From Mya arenaria (taxonomy: Eukaryota > Mollusca > Bivalvia > Myida > Myidae), in contig NC_069135.1 in NCBI RefSeq assembly GCF_026914265.1, positions 8,449,001 to 8,513,000 of the forward strand: DNA of 64,000 nt, read 5' to 3'. The notes beneath the pieces are model-generated. The model was not told where the DNA came from and did not search any database. It worked only from the letters and a program-made list of their open reading frames with translations. A program made the position numbers and the translations under genes. This document shows, piece by piece, positions 12,701 to 24,700 of the stretch (position 1 is the first letter of the stretch; the number at the start of each line of letters is the position of its first letter).

Positions 12701-15700
12701 TCGTCAGTTATGAAGCTTATATGCTAAATTAATAATCATCCTTCATCGAAAACTATTCATGTATATAAATAAGTGATTTGAATGTGAAGTACAGTAAAAC
12801 TGCGATCGCTCGAGGTCGCCAGGGACCGAGCCAAAACCTCGAGGGAACCGATGTTTCGAACGACCCGATTTTTCAATTTTCCAGTTTGATATGAAATATC
12901 TTTCAGTGTTTTTTAAATTTGAAGTCGTCAAACAGATGGTTTACCAAGACACCGATTATGTGTTGCATTGTGGAAATCGCTAATATGTTCAAAGTTTGTC
13001 TTAAACTAAATGTAAAATGCAAAAGAAAAAACAATAAATGAATAAATAGAAATGTTTATTTTAACAAAAAAGCACATTTTCGTAACAAGCAACATTTGTA
13101 TCACAGTACATATTGTGGCATTAGTCAGATTTAAGTTTCGCAAAATCAAGGATTGTTGATTGGCGCATCTTGTAACAAGATGTCGGTTTTGCGAAACTGT
13201 TCAATCCGATGTTGAATTGATATGGTAGTGTTTTATTCATATTTTTATTACTCATTTAAATTTCTCACAATTAACTTCTTATCAGTAACTTCTCATAATT
13301 ATCATCTCAAATGCCCATATCAACTAATATCGGTCATGCGTTAACAATGAAAAACGGTTTTTCACACCTTATCAAATTGCCTTTCAACTGTCATTGCAAT
13401 TTTTAGAACTTGCGAAAATTTTAACACCTAGCAAATGTTTGTTTATTTTGGAACACGCGTTCGGGAAAAAGTGTGAAATTATGTCCTCGAGGGAGCCATA
13501 AGGTTTTGTGCACGATTTGTGTACTTGGGACCGAGGATATTGCTCGACTGCTCGACATAATTAGGTTTCGAGGCATCGTGGGTATATTTTATATGAAAAT
13601 AGAAGGAAAAAAGTTCGGGACCAAGCTCCGACCTCGAGGGAACGCCGGTTCTCGAGCGACCGCTTGTTCGAGGGAACGCAGTTTCACTGTAGTTTTGTCT
13701 GGTTCAGCAGGATTTTTTTCCAAAATTAGAGACTTTTGAAAAGACAATTTATCATCAGTTTCTGTTTTTAAAGGTAGATCAGGCAAATTATTTAAGAATA
13801 AATGATACTCATGATTTCTTGTATATGCTACGTTAAATCTGCTGCCCAAAGATATTTTTGTCGTGATTTTACAGTACTGTTCAATGTTAGTCTACTTGTG
13901 CTTATGTTAGTCTACCTGTACCTATTTTAGTCTACCTGTGCCTATGTAAGTCTACCTGTACCTATTTTATCTCCCTGTGCCTATGTAAGTCTACCTGTGC
14001 CTATGTCAGTCTACCTGTGCCTAAATAATTCTACCTGTGCTTATGAAAGTCTACCTGTGCCTATGTAAGTCTACCTGTGCCTATGTTAGTCTACCTGTGC
14101 CTATGTTAGTCTACCTGTGCCTATGTTAGTCTACCTGTGCCTATGTTAGTCTACCTGTGCCTATGTTAGTCTACCTGTGCCGATGTTAGTCTACCTGTGC
14201 CTATGTTAGTCTACCTGTGCCTATGTTAGTCTACCTGTGCCTATGTTAGTCTGCCTGTGCCTATGCTAATTAAACTGTGCCTATGTTAGTCTACCTGTGC
14301 CTATTTTAGTCTACCTGTGCCTATGTTAGTCTACCTGTGCCTATGCTAGTTTACCTGTGCCTATGTTAGTCTACCTGTGCCTATGTTAGTCTGCCTGTGC
14401 CTATGTAAATTTAACTGTGCCTATGTTAGTCTACCTGTGCCTATGTAAATTTAACTGTGCCTATTTTAGTCTACCTGTGCCTATGCTAGTTTACCTGTGC
14501 CTATGTTAGTCTACCTGTGCCTATGTTAGTCTACCTGTGCCTATGTAAATTTAACTGTGCCTATGTTAGTCTGCCTGTGCCTATGTAAATTTAACTGTGC
14601 CTATTTTAGTCTACCTGTGCCTATGTTAGTCTGCCTGTGCCCATGTTAGTCTACCTGTGCCTATGTAAGTCTACCTGTGCCCATGTTAGTCTACCTGTGC
14701 CTATGTAAGTCTACCTGTGCCTATGTAATTCTACATGTGCCTATGTTAGTCTACCTGTGCCTATGTAAGTCTACCTGTGCCCATGTTAGTCTACCTGTGC
14801 CCATGTTAGTCAACCTGTGCCTATGTTGGTCTGCCTGTGCCTATGTAAGTCTACCTGTGCCCATGTTAGTCTACCTGTACCTATGTTAGTCTACCTGTGC
14901 CTATATTAGTCTACCTGTGCCTATGTAAGTCTACCTGTGCTTATGTTTTTCTACCTGTACCTATGTTAGTCTACCTGTACGTATGCTAGTCTACCTGTGC
15001 CTCTGTTGGTCTACCTGTGCCTATTTTAGTCTGTCTGTGCCTATGTTAGTCTGTCTGTGCCTACGTTAGTCTACCTTTGCCTGTTTTAGTCCACCTGTGC
15101 CTGTTTTAGTCCACCTGTGCCTGTTTTAGTCCACCTGTGCCTACGTTAGTCTACATGTGCCAATGTTAGTCTGCCAGTGCCAATGTTAGTCTGCCTGTGC
15201 CTGTTTTAGTCTACCTTTGCCTGTTTTAGTCCACCTGTGCCTGATTTAGTCCACCTGTGCCTGTTTTAGTCCACCTGTGCCTATGTAAGTCTACCTGTGC
15301 CTATGTTAGTCTACCTGTGCATATGTTAGTCTACCTGTGCCTATGTTAGTCCACCTGTGCCTATGTAAGTCTACCTGTGCATATGTTAGTCTACCTGCGC
15401 ATATGTTAGTCTACATGTGCAAATGTTAGTCTACCTGCGCCTATTTTAGTCTACCTGTGCCTATGTTAGTCTACCTGTGCATATGTTAGTCTACCTGTGC
15501 CAATGTTAGTCTACCTGTGCCTATTTTTGTCTAGTCTGACTGTGCCAATGTTAGTCTACCTGTGCCTATGTTAGTCTGTCTGTGCCTATGTTAATCTGCC
15601 TGTGCCTATGTTAGTCTGCCTGTGCCTATGTTAGTCTACCTGTGCCTATGTTAGTCTACCTGTGCCTATGTTAGTCTGCCTGTGCCTATGTTAATCTGCC

Positions 15701-18700
15701 TGTGCCTATGTTAGTCTGCCTGTGCCTATGTTAGTCTACCTGTGCCTATGTTAGTCTACCTGTGCCTATGTTAATCTGCCTGTGCCTATGTTAGTCTGCC
15801 TGTGCCTATGTTAATCTGCCTGTGCCTATGTTAGTCTGCCTGTGCCTATGTTAGTCTACCTGTGCCTACGTTAGTCTGCCTGTGCCTATGTTAATCTGTC
15901 TGTGCCTATGTTAGTCTGCATGTGCCTATGTTAATCTGCCTGTGCCTATGCTAGTCTACCTTTGCCTATATTAGTCTACCTGTGCCTATGTTGGTCTACC
16001 TGTGCCTATGTTAGTCTACCTGTGCCTATGTTACTCTACATGTGCCTATGTTAGTCTGCCTGTGCCTATGTTAGTCTACCTGTGCCTATGTTAGTCTGCC
16101 TGTGCCTATGTTAGTCTACCTGTGCCTATGTTAGTCTGCCTGTGCCTATGTTAATCTGTCTGTGCCTATGTTAGTCTGCCTGTGCCTATGTTAGTCTGCC
16201 TGTGCCTATGTTAGTCTACCTGTGCCTATGTTAGTCTACCTGTGCCTATGTTAGTCTGCCTGTGCCTATGTTAATCTGTCTGTGCCTATGTTAGTCTGCC
16301 TGTGCCTATGTTAGTCTGCCTGTGCCTATGTTAGTCTACCTGTGCCTATGTTAGTCTACCTGTGCCCATGTTAGTCTGCCTGTGCCTATGTTAATCTGCC
16401 TGTGCCTATGTTAATCTGCCTGTGCCTATGTTAATCTGTCTGTGCCTATGTTAGTCTACCTGTGCCTATGTTAGTCTGCCTGTGCCTATGTAAGTCTACC
16501 TGTGCTTATGTTTTTCTACCTGTACCTATGTTAGTCTACCTGTACGTATGCTAGTCTACCTGTGCCTCTGTTGGTCTACCTGTGCCTATTTTAGTCTGTC
16601 TGTGCCTATGTTAGTCTGTCTGTGCCTACGTTAGTCTACCTTTGCCTGTTTTAGTCCACCTGTGCCTGTTTTAGTCCACCTGTGCCTGTTTTAGTCCACC
16701 TGTGCCTACGTTAGTCTACATGTGCCAATGTTAGTCTGCCAGTGCCAATGTTAGTCTGCCTGTGCCTGTTTTAGTCTACCTTTGCCTGTTTTAGTCCACC
16801 TGTGCCTGATTTAGTCCACCTGTGCCTGTTTTAGTCCACCTGTGCCTATGTAAGTCTACCTGTGCCTATGTTAGTCTACCTGTGCATATGTTAGTCTACC
16901 TGTGCCTATGTTAGTCCACCTGTGCCTATGTAAGTCTACCTGTGCATATGTTAGTCTACCTGCGCATATGTTAGTCTACATGTGCAAATGTTAGTCTACC
17001 TGCGCCTATTTTAGTCTACCTGTGCCTATGTTAGTCTACCTGTGCATATGTTAGTCTACCTGTGCCAATGTTAGTCTACCTGTGCCTATTTTTGTCTAGT
17101 CTGACTGTGCCAATGTTAGTCTACCTGTGCCTATGTTAGTCTGTCTGTGCCTATGTTAATCTGCCTGTGCCTATGTTAGTCTGCCTGTGCCTATGTTAGT
17201 CTACCTGTGCCTATGTTAGTCTACCTGTGCCTATGTTAGTCTGCCTGTGCCTATGTTAATCTGCCTGTGCCTATGTTAGTCTGCCTGTGCCTATGTTAGT
17301 CTACCTGTGCCTATGTTAGTCTACCTGTGCCTATGTTAATCTGCCTGTGCCTATGTTAGTCTGCCTGTGCCTATGTTAATCTGCCTGTGCCTATGTTAGT
17401 CTGCCTGTGCCTATGTTAGTCTACCTGTGCCTACGTTAGTCTGCCTGTGCCTATGTTAATCTGTCTGTGCCTATGTTAGTCTGCATGTGCCTATGTTAAT
17501 CTGCCTGTGCCTATGCTAGTCTACCTTTGCCTATGTTGGTCTACCTGTGCCTATGTTAGTCTACCTGTGCCTATGTTACTCTACATGTGCCAATGTTAGT
17601 CTACCTGTGCCTATGTTGGTCTACCTGTGCCTATGTTGGTCTACCTGTGCCTATGTTAGTCTACCTGTGCCTATGTTAGTCTGCCTGTGCCTATGTTAGT
17701 CTGCCTGTGCCTATGTTAGTCTACCTGTGCCTATGTTAGTCTGCCTGTGCCTATGTTAATCTGTCTGTGCCTATGTTAGTCTGCCTGTGCCTATGTTAGT
17801 CTGCCTGTGCCTATGTTAGTCTACCTGTGCCTATGTTAGTCTACCTGTGCCCATGTTAGTCTGCCTGTGCCTATGTTAATCTGCCTGTGCCTATGTTAAT
17901 CTGCCTGTGCCTATGTTAGTCTACCTGTGCCTATGTTAGTCTGCATGTGCCTATGTTAATCTGCCTGTGCCTATGTTGGTCTACCTGTGCCTATATTAGT
18001 CTGCCTGTGCCTATGTTAGTCTGCCTGTGCCTATATTAGTCTGCCTGTGCCTATATTAGTCTGCCTGTGCCTATATTAGTCTGCCTGTGCCTATGTTAGT
18101 CTGCCTGTGCCTATGTTAATCTGCCTGTGCCTATGTTAGTCTGTCTGTGCCTATGTTAGTCTGCCTGTGCCTATGTTAATCTGCCTGTGCCTATGTTAGT
18201 CTACCTGTGCCTATGTTAATCTGCCTGTGCCTATGTTAGTCTGTCTGTGCCTATGTTGGTCTACCTGTGCCTATGTTAGTCTGCCTGTGCCTATGTTAGT
18301 CTGCCTGTGCCTATGCTAGTTTACCTGTGCCTATGTTAATCTGCCTGTGCCTATGCTAGTTTACCTGTGCCTATGTAAGTCTACCTGTGCCTATGCTAGT
18401 CTGCCTGTGCCTATGTTAGTCTACCTGTGCCTATGCTAGTCTACCTGTGCCTATGTTAATCTGCCTGTGCCTATGTTAGTCTGCCTGTGCCTATGATTTT
18501 ATACCTTTTGCAGGCATTTTTGACACTTTGAATGTACATTGTATAGTACATGAACGGTACAATCTGTCAAACATGAAAGGCCTAAACATTTGGTATGTTC
18601 ATTAATAGTATGACAAAATTTAAACCAGCAGTACTTTTTGTCAATGTCATCCATAACTTGTCATATTTTTTTGCTCTGGCCCAATCAAATTACTGAATGT

Positions 18701-21700
18701 AAGCACCAAATTATTTAAGGTTTGCTGTACATTTAAAAGACCAATGATAACATGAATGCTATTCTTTTTATCAAGTAACACAAGGGAAACAATTCAATGA
18801 TGTTTTAATGAGCAGAAAGATTGCATTACTTCCCCTGCATAATATGTATCAGAATTGTGTTTCTGAAATTCTGTCCTCATGGTACAGTCACACTCACAGA
18901 TTTGTCCTTGCTGGAGGTACAGTGCAGATGGGATTGGTCTGTTGAATAAAAATGGATAAGTTTGTCCAGCAAAATATGGTGAGAAACTAAAGTTGAATAG
19001 GTTATAACTAAGTTGGAACAAAGTCATGTCAAAATGACCACAGACTGCTCCATCTTTAGTGCATGTTGAAAACTAACAAGTTTGGGATAAGTCTTGAATA
19101 TGTTTTGACCAAGTGTTGATACGGATTGATACAGAATACTATGTTAAGGGATAGATCTGATACAGTTCTATCCAGATTATGATGTTTCTATCCATGGCTA
19201 GGTGTGGCTGTCTTTCCTGTGTATATGACTGGTACATTATTAAGGCATTTGTCCATTGTCTCGTGTGGATTGGTTGTTCTCATAACAAATAAAATTTAAA
19301 AGTATAAAATGTACCTGGTAATAATACCATATCATGGTAAGTTTTCATTATTTCATACTGGTAAAAATGATATCACCTCACAAAGTCTATTTTCACATGA
19401 TTTTACATGTGTGACCTTGAGCATGCATAATTGTCCTTTCCATTTTTGTTTTCTAATATGGTCTCCATATGGTACAAAGATGGGACGATCATGTCTAATG
19501 TTCAGCTTGAGAAGATGAAATATTGTCATTGTTCTTTTGGAATCCAACAGCTATGGAATATAAATGCCAAAAAAGGATATTTGGTGTTTTTTCTTTATTT
19601 TATGCATGTGTTCCTTATATGAGTTAATCACCCACTGTATCGCCAATCACCTCTGTGTATGAAAATAAGGCTCATAAATATTTGGAAACATTTGGTAATT
19701 TCCGAAAATTGTATACAAAAATTACTGATCCATAAAGTTCAAGAAAACAAAGTGAAAAGGGGTAATGTGTTTGGTCATAAATGGTTGGTGCAAAGATTTA
19801 TTTGTGATTTTTTGATGGGTATCGTCTTTTGAGAGTGTATTTTCTACTCTCTTTTTTTATACAAATAACACCTATGTTCCATTATGGCCAATTCTTGACA
19901 AGAAACCCTGCTTGGGCCTTTACGCCATCTTGTGGATAAAACATAATAAACTGTTCTTGAACCAAATTTTGTACTTGAATTACAGTTGTTATTTCTAACT
20001 TTTTTCATTTTTTAAGTTCAACAAATACAAATTAATGTACATGTACATTAAAAAGGAAATAAAATGTGTCATGACAACCTTAGGTTTGTCTTTTAATATT
20101 CTCCTATTTCATGCATAGGTCAAGTTATTTGTCATGTGTGTTTGATATTATCTAAAAAACGCATTAATATAGATGGCAGTTTAAGTCAAAATCAGTTTCA
20201 GTTTTTTTTTTCAAAAACTAGGCCCATACCATATGGGCTTCAGCTGTAATATAAACGAAATAGAAAAACAACACATGATTTAAACAAAGATGTTATAAAA
20301 ACTAACTTTCAACGATTGAATATTTAGATGAGAAACAAAAACAACAAACAGCAATCAACACCTCATTCATAGAGAAGGCAGTTAAAAAAAGGAAAGTATT
20401 AACATAAGTTTTCGATAATGACAAAAAGGGTGGAACATATTTACTGCTTGCAGAACGTTGCACACAAAAGGACAGTTCTTTAAGGCTTCAGATCATTGGT
20501 TTGAAACATGCATACATTTAAAAAATAGAGTGAAATTCATAAACCTAAGGAATGTTTGTAACACATTTGACAAATTATTTGATAATTGTGTTCAATATCA
20601 TCAAATTGGTTTTATCTTTTCTAGAACAAATTGATAAAGGGAGATCACCCTGTTAATGTTATATTTAAAATTACAAGGGAGGGAACTGTTGTCCTCTATT
20701 AACTGAGTGATGAGTAATGCCAATCAGCTTGGCAATCTCCCCGATTTCGTGATATACAGGCTTGCATCGCTGCAAGGTGGGTGTTGTCAGCGTGACGTAA
20801 GTTCCAGCCTCGTGTATTCTGCCCTGTCAATCAGTATGCGGAGGAGCCCCACCAAGAATATGGTAAATCAATCAGTAAACCACCTCGCACATTGAACAGC
20901 CAGTTGTTGCAGTAAATATTGGAGTATTTGTGGAATAACTGGCATATTTCTCAAGTCAGATTTGCATATAAAGCCTTGTCTTGCTTGTTTGCCGCTTGAT
21001 CCTTGAACAACATGTTGGTAGCAATGCTGACTATGGCAGGAATGTATTTGATTACCCCAACAACTGTTTCTCACATATAATATTATTCTGATATTTATGC
21101 GCAACATTTTATTACTTTACGGTATCTTATAGTGGCAAAACTTTTTGTACCATTAATGATATGTTGTTTGTATGAATTCCTCAGTTAAGAAATGTCTAGT
21201 CCCCTTCAAATCTTTCAAATGTATTGCTGTTATGTTAAACATATTTGAGATACCATATGGCTATCACACAGGGATTGGAATAGCTAGAATCATTCATAGA
21301 AATGTTAATACAGGGATAAAATGTTACTTGATACTAACATACGGCACAACCCGCCACTTAAGTTGTTGGCCTTCAATTTTTATTACACGGCTCAAGTAGA
21401 AAACGATAAATAATCTTTTTGCCTTCACTGTTTTTCTGAATGAAATAGTTTGAAAGATTTAAGTTTTGATTTTGTATAAATGGCTTTTGTACCTGTTTTT
21501 GCTAGGATATTTTGGTGTAATATATTTTGAATTAATGATGTTTCAAATTTTAATGCCATCACATCATGCCTAATGACAAATTGATTATCACTATTGTAAG
21601 GGCATTACAATATGAACAATTCAGTCTTTCTATGTTCTTTTTTCATTTCTTGAGAAGAAAAAAATGTACATACTTTAAAGATGTACCATATTACCTATAC

Positions 21701-24700
21701 TGAATTCACCAGTGTTGAAAAAGAAAGTAGTCCACTTTTACAGGAAATCATAATATTTAAGAATTCTGGTCCATCTGATCCCAACCCAAAACAATATCCT
21801 TTAATAATTAAAGTTAAAGGGAACCAGAATGTCTTGCATTAGAATGTTAACTTTTCTATCAAAACAAAAATGCCAATCTCTTGTTTGGAACATTCGCATT
21901 TTACTTTCAATGTCACATGCGTATCATTGAAGCACCTATAACATAATTACATTTTGATGAGGTCCAATCTGCAGTTTTAATTCAATTTGAATTGATTGTC
22001 TTGCATGTTGATGTTCTTGAAATACTTGAATTATATTCACATCTATAATGGTAATATTGTTCAAAAGTGTATACACTGCTACTGGATGTACACAGTGTTA
22101 CTCGAAGTACACAGTGCTATTGGATGTACACACTGCTACTGGATGTATACAGTGCTACTGGATGTGTACACTGCTATTGGATGTACACAAACTGCTACTG
22201 GATGTAAACAGTGCTACTGGATGTATACACTGCTACTGGACGTACACACTGCTACTGGACATACACACTGCTACTGGATGTATACACTGCTACTGGATGT
22301 ATACTCTGCTACTGGATGTACGCAGTGCTACTGGATGTACACACTGCTACTGGATGTACACAGTGCTACTGGATGTATACACTGCTACTGGGTGTACACA
22401 GTGCTACTGGATGTACACAGTGCTACTGGATGTACACAGTGCTACAGGATGTACACAGTGCTACTGGATGTACACAGTGCTACTGGATGTACACCCTGCT
22501 ACTGGACGTAAACAGTGCTACTGGATGTACACAGTGCTACTGGACGTACACAGTGCTACTGGATGTACCCAGTGCTACTGGATGTACACAGTGCTACTGG
22601 ATGTACACAGTGCTACTGGATGTATACACTGCTGCTGGGTGTACACCCTGCTACTGGATGTACACAGTGATACTGGACGTACACACTGCTACTGGATATA
22701 CACACTGCTACTGGATGTATACACTGCTATTGGATGTGTACTCTGCTACTGGATGTACGCAGTGCTACTGGATGTACACACTGCTACTGGATGTACACAG
22801 TGCTACTGGATGTATACACTGCTACTGGGTGTACACAGTGCTACTGGATGTACACAGTGCTACTGGATGTACACAGTGCTACAGGATGTACACCCTGCTA
22901 CTGGACGTAAACAGTGCTACTGGATGTATACACTGCTACTGGGTGTATACACTGCTACTGGATGTACACAGTGCTACTGGATGTACACAGTGCTACTGGA
23001 TGTATACACTGCTACTGGGTGTACACAGTGCTACTGGATGTACACAGTGCTACTGGATGTACACAGTGCTACAGGATGTACACCCTGCTACTGGACGTAA
23101 ACACTGCTACTGGATATACACACTGCTACTGGATGTATACACTGCTATTGGATGTGTACTCTGCTACTGGATGTACGCAGTGCTACTGGATGTACACACT
23201 GCTACTGGATGTACACAGTGCTACTGGATGTATACACTGCTACTGGGTGTACACAGTGCTACTGGATGTACACAGTGCTACTGGATGTACACAGTGCTAC
23301 TGGATGTACACCCTGCTACTGGACGTAAACAGTGCTACTGGATGTACACAGTGCTACTGGATGTACACACTGCTACTGGATGTACACACTGCTACTGGAT
23401 GTACACAGTGCTACTGGGTGTACACCCTGCTACTGGACGTAAACAGTGCTACTGGATGTACACAGTGCTACTGGACGTACACAGTGCTACTGGATGTACC
23501 CAGTGCTACTGGATGTACACAGTGCTACTGGAATAACACAGTGCTACTGGATGTACACAGTGCTACTGGATGTACACAGTGCTACTGGGAGTACACAGTG
23601 CTACTGGGTGTACACAGTGCTACTGGATGTACACACTGCTACTGGATGTACACAGTGCTACTGGATGTACACAGTGCTACTGGATGTACACAGTGCTGCT
23701 GGATGGTTATATTGCTACTGGATGTACACAGTGCTACTGGATGTACACAGTGCTACTGGATGTACACACTGCTACTGGATGTACACAGTGCTACTGGGTG
23801 TACACCCTGCTACTGGACGTAAACAGTGCTCCTGGATGTACACAGTGCTACTGGATGTACACAGTGCTACTGGATGTATACACTGCTGCTGGGTGTACAC
23901 CCTGCTACTGGATGTACACAGTGATACTGGATGTACACCCTGCTACTGGATGTATACCCTGCTACTGGATGTATACACAATGCTTCTGGATGTACACTGC
24001 TACTGGATGTACACAGTGCTACTGGATGTATACACTGATACCGGATGTATACACTACTTCCGGATGTTTATACTGCTTCCAGATGTATAGACTGCTACTG
24101 GATGTATACTGGACATATACACTGTTACTGGATGTATACACTGCTACTGGATGTAGACACTGCTACTGGATGTATACAGTGCTACTGGATGTTTACTCTG
24201 CTACTGGATGTATACTGGATGTATACATTGTTACTGAATGTACACACACCGCTACTGGGTGTACACAGTGCTTCTGGATGTATACACTGCTACTGGATGT
24301 ACACAGTGCTACTGGATGTACGCAGTGCTTCTGGATGTATACACTGCTACTAGGTGTATACACTGCTACTGGATGTATACACTGTTACTGAATGTATACA
24401 CAGTGCTACTTGATGTATACACTGCTACTGGATGTACACAGTGTTACTGGATGTACACACTGCTACTGGATGTACACACTGCTGCTGGATGTACACAGTG
24501 CTACTGGATGTATACACTGCTATTGGATGTACACAGTGCTACTGGATGTGTACTCTGCTACTGGATGTATACTCCGTGCTACTGGATGTACACAGTGCTA
24601 CTGGGTGTACACAGTGCTACTGGATGTACACAGTGCTACTGGATGTACACACTGCGTACACAGTGCTACTTGATGTATACACTGCTACTGGATGTATACA

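Noticed and set aside
13473..13849. Overlapping 86-88 codon ORFs as a transposase fragment
   Set aside because: They lie in or at the edge of the MITE, read on both strands through its end palindromes, and show no DDE-type motif.
14677..14889. ORF in the 20 bp satellite
   Set aside because: Peptide periodicity equals three 20-mers; no sign of a gene.
22211..23536. 441-codon ORF as a Cys/Tyr-rich secreted repeat protein
   Set aside because: It is a by-product of a 19-base unit without stops. The same peptide is read in all three frames, and no start context, signal peptide or splice structure supports a gene.
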